Below are positions 11,353 through 23,180 of a DNA stretch of 64,000 nt, in pieces (position 1 is the stretch's first letter; the number at the start of each line of letters is the position of its first letter). The translations under genes were made by a program, and so were the position numbers. The notes beneath the pieces are model-generated. The model saw nothing but the letters and a program-made list of their open reading frames with translations, ran no database searches and was not told the origin of the DNA. The DNA comes from Diogma glabrata (lineage: Eukaryota > Arthropoda > Insecta > Diptera > Cylindrotomidae), in assembly GCA_963693315.1 (NCBI GenBank), contig OY856188.1, positions 160,361,209 to 160,425,208 of the forward strand. Reading direction: 5' to 3'.

Positions 11353-11726
11353 TATAGAAATAAATACAATCAAATGATATTTCGTTATTGGGATTTTGGA
11401 GTTGGAGTTTAGAAATAAAACACTATTTTCCCTTAAATATTGAAATACCGGTATTTTAAAATGCTAGTACCGGGTTTTCGAGATTGGAAGATTCGTTCGA
11501 GTCCCGGTATTTCGGGATTTGAAATCCCGAGATTGCAATCCTTAGTTACGAATATATAGTCAGTCTACATTAATCGTTGATTCATCGTCGGTTATTTTGG
11601 GTACATCATCATCATCGTCATACATCAATCATTTTCACCACTGACTTAAATAGAGGTGAAACCGTGCTGCGGAAATAATCTTCGATTCATACAGTCCCCT
11701 ACATCGCTAGACAACCGGCCGCAACA

Positions 11727-12249
11727 TTGGTACTTCGAGCCGGATAGACGACATCAGTTCATCGAAATTGGAATTGAATTGGTGTATACTTTCATAGTAC
11801 ATCATAAAGGTACAAATTTTTTAGTTTAGTTAATTTTAAGTTTTGTAAGTTTTTGCATTATCAAAGATTATATAAATTTAATATTAAGCACGTGTCGACG
11901 ATAACTATTCCTCGTTAACATCTTGCTAAGTAATTCATCTAAGTTGGGTCTCGCTGTATTGAGAGTTCCATTATATTTTATCGGTATTTTTTGTGGTTGA
12001 GTTGATTCAAACTCCATTTTACTCTGTTATTACTTCTCTAAATCGTCCATTAAAGATACGCATCAAATTCACATCTTAATATTTATCAATTTCACATCTT
12101 AATATTTACATCCACGAGCCCCAAATTTGTTCGAGATGTCAGATGAAGAAACCGCGCTGCCTTTAAAGGTCAATTGACCTCACCCAAGTCGCAGTCTTCG
12201 ACAGCACTTACTTCATCGTCTGCAGTTAATCTATAATAAATATGAGTCT
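11727..12249 (+). other. BEL-1 primer-binding site and broken gag start
   Basis: Right after the 5' LTR comes TTGGTACTTCGAGCCGGAT. The second BEL element has TTGGTCCTTCGAGCCGGAT at the same place (51825), so this is a shared BEL start signal. A likely gag ATG is at 12136, but its frame stops after about 13 codons. A different frame then encodes a Ser/Thr-rich stretch ending in two stops near 12235. The long gag frame only resumes at about 12250, so at least one frameshift separates them. Bases 11750-12135 show no other gene. Confidence 0.65.
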
Positions 12250-14451
12250 GTGCAGGTTCAACTCGAGACCTTGGATGATGATACCATCGGTGATCGTGTC
12301 CAATTTGAAGATGAGTACGGAAGGCTTGACACGTCAGTAGGTACAGCCCTCCATGACGTAAAAAGATCTGAAGAAAATGCGAATGCGTCCTTGGTTCACA
12401 ATGCGTCTTTCCATGAACCCAACAACATCAGCCCTCAGCCTGTTGGTATTCGATTACCAGAGATCACATTGCCAACTTTTAGCGGTCTGGAAATTGATTG
12501 GCTGGCGTTTCGAGATGTTTTCATATATCTCATTCATTCAAAATCGCTGGATTCAACGGTCAAATTTCTTTATCTAATTTCCAGTATTCGTGCGGGTGTT
12601 GCTTACACTCTAATAGAAAATTTGGCGGTAACAGCATCTAACTACGAAATGGCATGGAATGCATTGTGCACTAAATATAACAATGAGCTATCCCTTCAAC
12701 AACATCATGTTCGTCAGCTCTATGACATTAAAACTCCAAGAGACGGTCAAGCCAAGGACATCCAAAATTTTATTGATGTTGCTTCAAAACACCACAATGC
12801 TCTTAAGACACTAAACGTAGAAGTCGAGAGTTGGGACCTTTTATTAACACATCACTTACTTCAACGGCTCGATCCATCATCTAGGATTCATATCGTGAAA
12901 AAAGTGAAATCGACCTGTAAAACATCCTTTTCGGAATTGATTCAGATGTTGCTCGACCGCATTCGAATATTAAATGTTTGTAACGATGTTGGACATCGTT
13001 CGTCGGCGCTCCCATCTAAGGATCATAGACGAACTGCGTTAAATGTATCACATGGTCCCGTGGAGGTTTCATGCTCTGATAGATGTTCGTATTGTTTCGG
13101 TCATCATACACTGGTTTGCTGTCCCACTTTCACTAGTAGTCAGATAACCCCGAAGATGCGTTTTCAATTTGTAAAAAGTCAAAGACTATGCGGAAATTGC
13201 CTAATGCACCGTCATTTCATTCGAGATTGTGATCAACAATCATGCTCTAAATGCTCGTTAAAGCATCACCTCTTATTACATTTTGAGTCCGGAACTGTGT
13301 TGGCTTGTTCCGAGACTAAGCAAACAGAAGATCATCATATTGGTCATGGTGAAGAACACACACCAATTACTTCAGACGCGGATTCGTATACTGCGTTCAC
13401 CAATCAAGATCTGATAATTCATAACAGAAACAATTCCAGTCAGACTATGATTCTGCTCGGAACTGCGATTATCAATGCAACCGCTGATAACGGAAAACCC
13501 ATACTATGTCGAGCGTTATTAGATAGTGGCTCGACACTTAATTTTGTCACTTCCAACATATGCAGACTATTAAACGCTCGGAAATTTCCAACATCTAAAA
13601 CTATTACGAGAATTGGCGCTACAGAAAAGCAAATAACACACAAAACATTGATTACAATTTCCTCTAGAATATCCTCTTTCTCTCATCAGTTCAAATTTTA
13701 CATTCTGCCCAAGATAACTAACGATATACCTTGTGTACCGTTCGACTTGTCAGGTGGTCCATTACCAAATCACATTCAACTCGCTGATCCGCACTTCAAT
13801 GTACCAGATCGGATTGATATGTTGTTGGGAGTCGAGATGAATCACATGCTATTCACTAGTGGCCCGGTTCGCATTTACGATGAACTACCACCGCTTCAGA
13901 ACTCCAAACTTGGGTACGTAATCAGCGGTAAGACAACGGTCGTATTGTCACAGAGCAAGACTAAGCCATCACATGCCGTGTTTTGTAGTATACAATCTTT
14001 AGAAAATCAAGTAAAACGCTTTTGGGAAGTGGAGAATTTCTCGTCAACAACTATTTTGTCCGCAGAAGAGAAGACATGCGAAGAACACTACAACTCCAAC
14101 GTAATTCGAGCGGCTGATGGACGCTACGTTGTAGCCCTCCCCACGAACACAAATATTGCGAAGCTCGGTCATTCGTATTTCTTAGCCCAATGCCAATTCC
14201 TCAATTTAGAAAAAAGGCTCAGCGGAAAACTTGATGTATATCAACAATATCGAGATTTTATGAACGAATATTTATCGCTTGGTCATATGACAGCAACCGA
14301 TCCACGATGTCATGCTCCTTCTTATTACCCACCTCATCATCATGTAATCAAAGAACAAAGTACCACTACAAAACTAAGAGTAGTGTTTAACGCGTCTGCA
14401 AAGACATCATCCCAAGTGTCGTTAAACGATTGTCTGATGGTTGGTTCGACA
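12136..14451 (+). pseudogene. BEL-1 gag, protease and start of reverse transcriptase (runs into gap)
   Basis: The continuous part starts near 12250. Order: BEL-type Gag core (LPEITLPTFSGLEIDWLAF, about residues 68-87 counted from 12250; DUF1759 family). Next come Cys/His knuckles at about 277-345 (CGNCLMHRHFIRDC and a following Cys/His cluster), then an aspartic protease with LLDSGS near residue 424 (DUF1758-like). A Pao-type linker leads into the first RT region (KLRVVFNASAK near residue 715). It then runs into the run of Ns at 14452. The 5' end has a frameshift, and the 3' part of RT and RNase H are not found after the gap, so this is a defective copy. Integrase of the same element resumes at 18650. 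Confidence 0.88.
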
Positions 14452-14651
14452 NNNNNNNNNNNNNNNNNNNNNNNNNNNNNNNNNNNNNNNNNNNNNNNNN
14501 NNNNNNNNNNNNNNNNNNNNNNNNNNNNNNNNNNNNNNNNNNNNNNNNNNNNNNNNNNNNNNNNNNNNNNNNNNNNNNNNNNNNNNNNNNNNNNNNNNNN
14601 NNNNNNNNNNNNNNNNNNNNNNNNNNNNNNNNNNNNNNNNNNNNNNNNNNN
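14452..14651. other. Assembly gap, 200 N
   Basis: Exactly 200 Ns, a conventional size for a gap of unknown length. It hides the junction between BEL-1 reverse transcriptase on the left and the minus-strand two-ORF unit on the right, so an unknown amount of sequence, including one end of the inserted unit, may be missing. Confidence 1.
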
Positions 14652-14712
14652 ATATATTTTGTTTGGTTTTCACAAACTTCACAATTGATTTTTTTGAAGA
14701 GATTTGACAACT

Positions 14713-15303
14713 TCATAAACACTCTGAACTAATATCCTGAAACGGATTTTTACAGAAATCTAGTATACATGCTAAATCTTTATGTTCTTCTTGTAGTTCA
14801 TGGTCATTTAATATATATTGTATAGAGTCTGATACAGCTAAAAGTAACTCAGATATTAGTTTTTGTATTTCAAGTACTTCCATTCGAGGCATCCTATTTT
14901 GAGAGTAAAGACTTAGAGATAAACAAACTGCTTTTTTTTTTAAATTACATACTACTTTGTAGGAATTATTAGTTGATGTATTAATACTTGGGCTTAAGAG
15001 AACTGCGTTTTGATCTGAACATTGGCTGCTAGTACCAACCATAGACTTCAATGCATCAGAATTTTTAGAATTTAGAATTTTAGAACTAGGCTTATTTTGT
15101 TCAGATGAAACAATAGAAAAAGTTTTATGAAATCTTTTTAAATGATTACAGAAACCTGTATAATTATCAAATAACTGATTGCAATTGTCTTGTTTGCACT
15201 GAAGTGAGATTATTTTCCCTTTAATTTGATGGTTATTTTTTAAATGACTTTTTAGAGAAATTGTACTGGTAAAAGTGGCTGAGCATTTAAAACACAGAAA
15301 CAT
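14713..15303 (-). CDS. C2H2 zinc-finger protein, second ORF of inserted unit
   Basis: 196 residues. Two C2H2 fingers: C4-x2-C7-x12-H20-x4-H25, then C36-x4-C41-x12-H-x4-H. A Ser/Asn-rich linker follows, then a hydrophobic C-terminal region with MPRMEVLEIQKLISELLL. The ATG lies three bases after the stop codon of the upstream spliced gene, in the same reading frame, so both may share one transcript. I do not recognise the family firmly. A short zinc-finger protein of this plan next to a SAM-like gene resembles repeated gene pairs of arthropod genomes that are probably transposon-borne, but that is recollection, not a search. DNA or RNA binding is the likely biochemical role. The reading frame is intact. 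Confidence 0.62.
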   Translation of the reverse strand: MFLCFKCSATFTSTISLKSHLKNNHQIKGKIISLQCKQDNCNQLFDNYTGFCNHLKRFHKTFSIVSSEQNKPSSKILNSKNSDALKSMVGTSSQCSDQNAVLLSPSINTSTNNSYKVVCNLKKKAVCLSLSLYSQNRMPRMEVLEIQKLISELLLAVSDSIQYILNDHELQEEHKDLACILDFCKNPFQDISSECL

Positions 15304-15306
15304 GTT

Positions 15307-17612
15307 TTAGTTAGAACTTGTGTTTTCACAATAACGAAGAAGCGATGTTATGGCTGGTGATTTTAAGTCATGTATAGTATTAATATTGAAAATGAATTTT
15401 TGAAGAAACACCCAAGACCCACGACAAGCTTGAGGATATTCTAAAGATAAAACTTGATTTAGTTGAAAGCATATGTTTAAACTTTCAATAAATGACTCGA
15501 ACTTATATAGGGTTTTATCAAAATATATGTAAAACCCTTTAATTTCAGTTAAAGATTCACCTTCTACAATTAGGAAAGGTTGAATGGTGGTTCCGATTGA
15601 ATAGTATTTCTGCACTAATTCGTTGATTTTGTTTTCGTAGTCGTTGATGCATGTAAGCCGCATAGCAAAACTTTCTTGTGCATCGCTAATGGTGACCTTT
15701 CGTTTATTTTTTCCGTTTCTGTCTTTGAAGCGAGCAGTTGGTAATATTACTGAATTAAGTAATATGGTTAACAAATAGTCTTCGGCATCTGTAAAATGTG
15801 ATTCAAAATGAATTTATACAATATTTATTAGAATAAAAAATCACCTTTATTTGTGGTTGATTTTGTAAGGGAAAATAATTGTTTGCAACAATTATTATGA
15901 ATATTTATTTCGTAATATGATTGTATTTTTTGTTTAAAAAAATCCCATTTGGCATACAAACATAGATCTTTGTGCGGATATATAATTTTGCAATCGATAT
16001 TGATCTGTGAAAATATATTATTCAATTAGTTTATTTGTTGTCAACAAAGCAAAGAAATCAAATAATAATAACAAATTAATTTAATTGCTTCTACTAAATA
16101 TAAAAATAAAAAATACTAATTAAAGATTTTCAATCAACTAAGATAAAATTTACTTCATCCTTACACAACCGATTTCGATCATAAGCTATTGTAAAACAAA
16201 GTGTGCAGCAAAAGGGTAAATAAAATTAAGTACATAGTTAAAATAAAAATGTATAATTATAAGGACGTTGCGCATCAAAATCAAAGAAAAGAATTTAGGA
16301 GTATAAACAAATCAAAACATACCAATTTAGGAGCCCGAGAATCTGTAAACTTTGGCCATTCCTTTAAAAATTCAACATTTGTCAGTTGTTTAAGCTCTCG
16401 CTGCCGTAAACTGAAGGTTTTTTGCCATTTATCGCATATTTCCTCCCAATCTGCGCTATCTCGTGCTAAAAATAACTTCAATGCTTTGCCTATAGTTTCG
16501 TCAACCTCAGTTTGTGGCTCCTCAATGTTTTCTGTTGGCTCCGTACTAGTGTAAGCAATTGTTTTGCGACGCTTATGGCGCACGTTTACGTATTTAGAGT
16601 ATAATTTACCTTTGGGATTTGATTTACTCTCTCGTGAAATAAAGTAATATTCCTAAAAAAAATAATTTACATATTTACATTTTACATTTACTTATTTACA
16701 GTAGAATTGCGATATTTTTTTACCTTTGCTTCTCTTTCAGTAGGAAATAGATTGAAAATCTGGTCTATTAACGGTGGAAAATCACACGGTCTTAAATACG
16801 TATCACTGCATATTATCTCTTCTATCAAAATTGATATTATGTCGTCTCGATTGATATTTGATAGAGTTGCATTCGTTTTAAACGCACTGATTATTGATCT
16901 TCCTTTTGAGGTTTCGTTTAGAAGACTTTCGACGTCCTTTATTTAGAGAAAAAAAAATGTAAACTAAATTCATTATGATTAGTTACGTATTTTATACCAG
17001 ATGCGAACAAGGACTGCGAGGTAGAGCAGTTTTGACGGTTGACCGCGATGTGGACGGGGTATTTGGAGTTATTAAATTTTTAACAAACCAGTCATCTACC
17101 TTTGAATTTACAGAAATAGTGCTGTTATCAATACCGAACTAAAATGAAAAAAATTATAATTGATTGCAAAAATTATCTGTGTAACAAACTACCGTTTTCT
17201 TTTTCCAAATCAGAAGTTTTTCTCGAAACTCTGCTCTTAATCCGAATGATTTTATAGCACCATATATTTCATCTTTTGTAACATACTGTAAACTTCTATA
17301 CGTTATGTCAACAGCTGGAAGAAATTAATATTGAATTTAATTGTACACTAATTGTTAAAAACGCATTAACTTACCTTTTAAATCTGGTAACAATTGTTCT
17401 AAATCAAAATCTCGAAGTATGTTTTTTAGCTTTATTTCATCATCATCATCTTCGGTTACAGTTGATGCTTCCACTTCGTTGGGTAATTCAGGTTCAGGAG
17501 CAACTTGGTTTGAAATGAATGTTAGATTAGTAGACGGATCACAGTCAACAAATTCAACGGTTTGGCCAAATTCATCGTATAAAATGCCATCAACCAATTG
17601 TAATTCTGACAT
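15307..17612 (-). CDS. Seven-exon gene, SAM-like N-terminal region, function unknown
   Basis: Exons on the minus strand: 17612-17375, 17314-17193, 17138-16998, 16936-16724, 16652-16323, 16004-15845 and 15788-15307 (TAA at 15309-15307). All six introns are GT-AG (60, 54, 61, 71, 318 and 56 bases), the phases join correctly, and the total is 1686 coding bases for 561 residues without a stop. Start: the first Met of an acidic N-terminus (MSELQLVDG). Residues about 63-120 (ILRDFDLEQLLPDLK, then YVTKDEIYGAIKSFG and FREKLLIWKK) look like a SAM-type five-helix fold, used for protein-protein contacts. After that come a Ser/Thr-rich linker and mixed alpha/beta sequence with no motif I can name; a basic patch RHKRRK lies in exon 5. 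It is an intact gene inside a dead retrotransposon, so it probably came with a later insertion. Confidence 0.68.
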
Positions 17613-18649
17613 GATTATATAGTATCCTTATTTTTTATTCACTAAATATTTTAACAACGCACTAATATTTTAATATTTAATTAAAATTACACACACACAA
17701 ATAAAAATATAAAAATTACCGTTTCTTATTTAATATTTTCAAACTTGTTTTTACACTAATAGTTTTTAGTATACAAACTTATTTTATGTTACTTATTTTA
17801 TGTTACTTATTTTATGTTACATATTTTATTTTTAAAATAAATAATAAATATAAAATATTAAAAAAAGGCAAACAATACCGTTTTAATATAATTTAATTTT
17901 ATTCACTTTCTCTTTATTCACAGAGTTAATTTGTTCAAATTAAAAGCGATGCAAACCTATTGAAAGTATGAAACTGAATGAACAGATTACGGATCCTGCT
18001 TATGTAGCATGATACATGAAGTTTTATAATGCAATATTTATATTTAAAGGAAACAGTTTTAGAACTAAAACGATCGTTTTTGATTTTAAATTTATTCGGT
18101 ATACACGTTTTACATTTTAAAACGTTCGAACATGATTTCAAATTCAGAACACCTTATTTCAAATGTGTTGCAACATGTTAAAAACACAGTAAGCCACGTT
18201 CTAAGAAACCACATTAAAATAAAACGAAAATACATAGTTCGGTGAATTACATATTTTTTTGAAATATTTTTTTAAATTTATTATGTCGTTTTCTGAGTAT
18301 GAGTATATGAATTTATAAACATAATTTTATACTTTGGATATATGTATACATAATCTTCGTCAGAACTACAATATTTAAATGTTTGAAATTTTCCATTTTT
18401 TATTAATTAATACCCAATTGCTTTTTAAAACGTTAAAGTTTTAATTTGAAAATGATTTAATCAAATATCAAGCTTTGCCATTTAAAATACACATTTAAAA
18501 ATGTACAGACTAAAAACATATAAAGTTATATTTAAATTTTAATAAGATCGGTTTTAATTTTAAAATGATTTGTATTTACTACCTAAAATTGGAAAACAAT
18601 AAAATTAAAAATTATATTTTTAATTATAAAGTGCATTTTTTCTTTCAGT

Positions 18650-19903
18650 GAAGAAGATCAGAAACACCCAATAGTACTCCCAGGCTGTCACATATTCAGC
18701 ACACTTATTGCACGACAAGAACACTTCCGATTGTTGCATGCTGGTCCTCAGGCACTGCTTTACAGTCTCCGCCGTAAATATTGGATTTTTGGACTACGAA
18801 ACTTGTGTCGAACCGTTGTTCACAATTGTATTCGCTGTTTCCACACTAGACCCAAACTCAGAAATCAAATCATGGGAGATTTACCACACGATCGAGTCAA
18901 TAGACTTGAACGCCCCTTTATGATCGTCGGCATCGACTTTTGTGGACCATTTCTTTTAAAATATTCAACGAAATCAAAACTAAAATCAAAGGTCTATATC
19001 TGTTTGTTTATATGTTTTGCTACAAAAGCCGTCCACCTGGAATTAGTTTTTAACTCCTCCACTGAATCTTTTCTCGCCTGTTTGAAACGGTTTGTCAGTC
19101 GCCGAGGAATTTGTTCAAAGATTTACTCGCACAATGCCACCAATTTCATAGGTGCTCGCAGGGAATTGCAAGAACTACGCAACCTATTCATGTCACAGTC
19201 GTTTGTTGATTCGACTATTCGTTTCTGCACAACTAATAATATTGATTGGAGTACAATTCCTCCTCGCACGCCGCATTTTGGCGGGTTGTGGGAGTCTGCT
19301 GTGAACAGCGCTAAATTTCATCTCAAGCGGGTCATTGGCACGTTGGCCTTTACCACTGAAGAATTTTTAACACTCGTGAATCAAGTCGAAGCATGTCTTA
19401 ACTCTCGACCGTTGACTGCGCAATCTAGCGATCCAAATGATCTAGAAGTTCTTTCACCAGCACATTTTCTCATAGGATCCCCGTTGACAGCCGTTCCGGA
19501 ACCATCACTTCTTGACCTCACCAGTAACAAATTGTCGAGATTCCAAAAAATTCAACAGCTGATACATCAATTTTGGGATCGTTGGCAAGTTGAATATTTG
19601 TCGGAATTACAACAACGATCAAAATGGAATCAAACTCCCATAGAGTTCTACATGGGTGCGTTAGCACTGATTCATGATGACGACATCCCTCCAACAAGGT
19701 GGAAGTTGGGAAGAATCATAGAGTTGCATCCAGACAAAAATGGTCTAACTCGAGTTGTAACTCTTAGGACGTCTACAACAACTTTGAAAAGAGGTGTGAA
19801 TCGTATTAGTGTTTTACCGCTTGATGAATCCAGTCTAGTTGATTCTCAACCTACCCAGAATATAGTATGTCAATCAGAAATGCAGCACTCTATGAAATCA
19901 TAG
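18650..19903 (+). pseudogene. BEL-1 integrase and Pol C-terminus
   Basis: The frame is open from at least 18650 (before Met 18731) to the stop at 19901-19903. Zinc-binding part: HFRLLHAGPQ, then CRTVVHNCIRC. BEL-type integrase core: first Asp in IVGIDFCGPF is kept and Glu in GGLWESAVNSAKFHLKRV is kept. The second catalytic Asp, normally in a DN-TNF motif, is replaced by His (IYSHNATNFIGA near 19130). C-terminal BEL features follow: LSPAHFLIGSPL, WDRWQVEYL, PPTRWKLGRI and GVNRISVLPL. With the Asp lost the enzyme should be inactive. Left of it the reverse transcriptase end and RNase H are absent. Confidence 0.88.
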
Positions 19904-20573
19904 GATGAACTCTGCGCAGTTATTAATCTGGTTCGCGAGCCTTTGACAAATGTCACAAAATAAGTCCAGGTTTGCTATGTCTTCATTTTCACGTCATTTT
20001 AAGCGACTCACCTTCACTCCTGAGTGACTACAACATTGTCTATCGTCATAAGCATTATTTAAATTATCTTGTCATATTAAGTCTATAACATTGTTGAATT
20101 GTTCATACAAGGGTTCCTCATAGAATGGGTTCATATATTTATAATAAATGTATCCGTCGTCTACCACCAAAACGAAACTGTTCGTTCAGACTACTGTGTT
20201 CAAAACTTCGTCCAACTACGAATTCAAAATCACTATGTGAATATTGTTCGGTTATTATACAGCGTATTTTCAATAATTGGCAGTCGCACTGCTTCACATC
20301 GTCTCTAGCTCTGTATTTGTTTTTGAAAACTTTGCGCATTTTCTCTTCACATCTATATTCAAGTTTTTGATTCACTCACCAACAGGAATTGGGAAATGTA
20401 GGGAACAAAAAGCAGTGAGAGTCAGCAAGTTTAATTAGTACTCCAATTTCTGTAAGAAGTTGCGTAACTCTTTGTTTATTGATATTATAATTTAAATATT
20501 ACATTAATAACATTAAGGTCAGATCATCCACCATCAATGCGCGCGTTCAGATACTTTTTCTGTGCCGGGAATA
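19904..20573 (+). other. BEL-1 3' non-coding region before the 3' LTR
   Basis: About 670 bases between the pol stop and the 3' LTR. No ORF that looks real: the short frames overlap each other on both strands without motif or codon signal. The last bases before the LTR (TGTGCCGGGAATA) would hold the plus-strand primer but are a weak purine tract. Confidence 0.6.
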
Positions 20574-21316
20574 TGTCAACACCAGGACCATGGTTCTGCT
20601 ATGTTCACCAAGAACCTGATCCAATGTTGATTTCCAGTTATATTTTGAGTCAGGCTATAAATAAACGCTAAACATAATAAACGTTTAATAAACGTGAGGA
20701 ATACTTATCGTCTTAAAATATTTTAATGACTGTCAATCTAAGTTGATACAGGAATCAATCAAATAACAGGTTTATTCCAGTACATTTAGTTATCTGTAAT
20801 TGAATTAACTCAAATCATTTAGTAATTATAATGTCAAAATAATTTGTACCTAAATAGTTTAACTTAAGCCGTGCATTCACATAAAACAGAAACTGAAAAT
20901 TTTCAGTTTCTGTTTCTAATTTGGTTGACGGTGGTGAATAATAAAACAGAAACAGAAACCGAATTTTAAGATGGCAGCTGTCATATTATATTATATATGC
21001 CAAAATTAAAATATACATATATATTTAACCCAATCCATATATATTTAACCCAATTAAAATTGAAAAAATTATATTAATGTAAAAAAAATATTGTAATTCA
21101 ATAAACTGTGTATTTTATTTTTCATTCATATAAATAAAAAAATAACACAATTTTGTAATGTATAGTGAAGAAGAAATTTATTTTTTTCGTTATCGCACAT
21201 AATAATATCCATCAAAAAAATCGAGCTAAATTCAACGTAAATTATTTTTGACTAAATATTTATTTCTTAAAATAATGTACAATCCCGTTACAAAAATTTA
21301 AAATAATATGGTCACG

Positions 21317-21599
21317 TGTAAGCTTGAATTTAATAAATAATAATAATAACATAAATATAAAATAAGACTAGAGGAAGATAAAAAGATACTTTTATCTAAA
21401 TAAGAATACTGTCAAATTAAATGAATTAAGGCACGTGCAGATAGACACATATAGATTAAGAAATATGGTGTAACGTGATAGACGATCTCCATGTTGTAAA
21501 AATATAATAAATGTTTGTATACCATCTTTGGAATTAATAAATTGTTTTATTGAGTTTATCGGCATTAAGAATAGTGAAGATTAAAATTAGAAGTTTAAA
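21317..21599 (+). repeat. 5' LTR of Gypsy-B
   Basis: Direct repeat of 25999-26288. It contains AATAAATTG and AATAAATG motifs that could serve as polyadenylation signals. Confidence 0.9.
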
Positions 21600-21744
21600 A
21601 TTCAGAAGTGAGATTACTCAATCCACTCAAACTAAAAGGATTACCAAGATTTTTAAGAATACATCACAACACATTTTTCTGCAATAGATTGGTTGTAGCG
21701 TGTTAAAAGGATTTTTAAGATTATAGAAGAAAAACACGGCTACA

Positions 21745-23180
21745 ATGCAGAAAAAGGAAGCTAAAGAAGTTAAGCGACAAGTTTTTATGCATCCAGAAGA
21801 CATAAAACAATTGATTCCCGAATTTGATGGTGAAAATAATGTGGAAAAATGGCTGAAAAAGATTGAAAGATGTCAGCAATTATATGAATGGACAGACGGT
21901 GCATGTTTGTTATACGCGGTTTCAAGATTGAGCGGAACACCAAAATTATGGTATTCTGCCACCGAAGACGATATTGCAGACTTTAAACAATTTAAGAAAT
22001 CGATAAAATTAAATTTTCCAACCGAAATAGACGAGGCGGATGCACATCAACAAATGTCATCAATGATCTATGAAAGTGGACAACAATACACGGAGTTTAT
22101 AAAGGCGGTATTAAAAATAGGAAAAGCGGTAAATATGGGTGTAATAACTATTATAAAATACATTTTGCGTGGCTTTTCAAGAGATCCTATATATGAGTGG
22201 TTAGCTCATCACGAATATAATACGGTATTGGAATTGATGGAGAAGGTCAAGTGGGCGGAATCAAACTTAAAATTAAAATTAAAACCACTAATTAAAGTCA
22301 AAGAGGAATGTCACAGTAGGAGTAAAAAGAATTTATCAAATAGTTATATAAAGTGTTTCAACTGTGGTGAGATGGGGCATAGTATTTCAAATTGCACAAA
22401 CCAACCTAAGTGTTACATTGTAAGGAAACGGGACACAAATCTACAAATTGTACAAAACCTCAAAGGAAGCCGACTTGTACGAAATGTAATAAAAGGGGAC
22501 ATTCGGAAGATAAGTGTTATAAAAATCGAACATTCGGAAATTCAGCAAATACGCCGAAGAACACATACCAGATCGAAGAAGAGACCGTGGATAAGCAAGT
22601 CACGGATCAGGAAATTGGAAGTACACTGGAAATTAATAGAAATTGCATGATGACAGCACAAATTGTAAGCGGACAGCAACTACTGGATTTGGAAGTGTTA
22701 GCTGACTTAGGTAGTTCGGTAAGCATAGTAAAAGAAGGTAAACTAATTGATTTAAAATTAAGTTTTAATGTTGATAATAATAATTTAAGTAATAATGTTT
22801 TTGGAATTAATGATTCCAAACTAATAGTCATAGGTAAGTTAGTCACTTCAATAATCATAAACCGCACAATTTTTAAGGTAGAATTTTTAGTTGTACCTGA
22901 CACTACAATGACGGTAGAAGCCATCATTTGGCGAGATTTTATTACTTCCAACAATATTTCCCAAATTTTTATTAAACAAGAGAAGAATAGTGAGAGTGGT
23001 AGTTTTGATAAAAGCTATGTAGTAGAAACTATGTCAGAAGTAGCTTTATATCATGCGTCAAACGACAGTAAAGGTATAGATTTAGATGTAGGTGACACTA
23101 GTGACACGATTGAGCTATTGAGCTATTTGAAGATAACTATAAGAACAGAGCGAAACCTGATAACCCAACAAAGACCTTAG
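21745..23180 (+). pseudogene. Gypsy-B gag and protease, frameshifted
   Basis: The Gag frame starts at Met 21745 and runs as Gag to about 22410: a core with FDGENNVEKWLKKIERCQ and a CCHC knuckle CFNCGEMGHSISNC. Near 22405-22420 the meaningful frame changes, and two more knuckles (HCKETGHKSTNC, CTKCNKRGHSEDKC) and the protease continue in the frame ending at 23180. The protease active site reads LADLGSSVSIV, that is D-L-G-S where D-T/S-G is expected, so a key residue is altered. The frame change could be a natural frameshift site or a mutation. The broken RT that follows argues for decay or for a defective copy. Confidence 0.8.

Larger units (their letters stand above)
5512..11544. mobile_element. 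hAT-N1: hAT-type element inside BEL-1 5' LTR, itself carrying Gypsy-A1
   Basis: The inverted ends are TAGGGATTGCAA at 5512 and TTGCAATCCTTA ending at 11544. An 8-base duplication GTTACGAA lies at 5504-5511 and 11545-11552, and occurs only once at the matching place in the 3' LTR (near 29663). An 8-bp duplication with such ends is the signature of the hAT superfamily. Subterminal CCGGGAT/ATCCCGG motifs appear at both ends. Its own DNA is 5512-7051 and about 11353-11544, roughly 1.7 kb. It is AT-rich with no transposase ORF that I can recognise, so it is probably non-autonomous and depends on a hAT transposase elsewhere. Confidence 0.88.
2678..11726 (+). repeat. 5' LTR of BEL-1 (split by a hAT element)
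   Basis: The LTR sequence is 2678-5511 plus 11553-11726, joined across a hAT-type insertion at 5512-11544 and its 8-bp duplication. It is nearly the same as the 3' LTR at 20574-29844. It contains the unoccupied target of the TTA-flanked insertion seen in the 3' LTR (TTA at 2969-2971) and the unoccupied site of the small Harbinger-like element near 3422. The first 800 bases are plain AT-rich sequence; a tandem array follows from about 3480. Confidence 0.93.
14652..18649 (-). mobile_element. Inserted unit carrying the two minus-strand genes (family unknown)
   Basis: This block separates the RT start of BEL-1 (ends 14451) from its integrase (starts 18650) and is unlike BEL sequence, so it is an insertion. 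Contents: a 60-base left remnant, the C2H2 ORF, the seven-exon gene, and about 1 kb (17613-18649) of AT-rich sequence with no ORF that would hold the promoter. I see no recognisable transposase, inverted ends or target duplication; the left end is lost in the gap. The class is therefore undetermined: it could be an unusual DNA transposon or a captured gene pair. Confidence 0.5.

Noticed and set aside
12250..14688. An 812-codon ORF running through the gap into TATATTTTG sequence
   Set aside because: The part over and after the Ns is meaningless; coding evidence ends at 14451.
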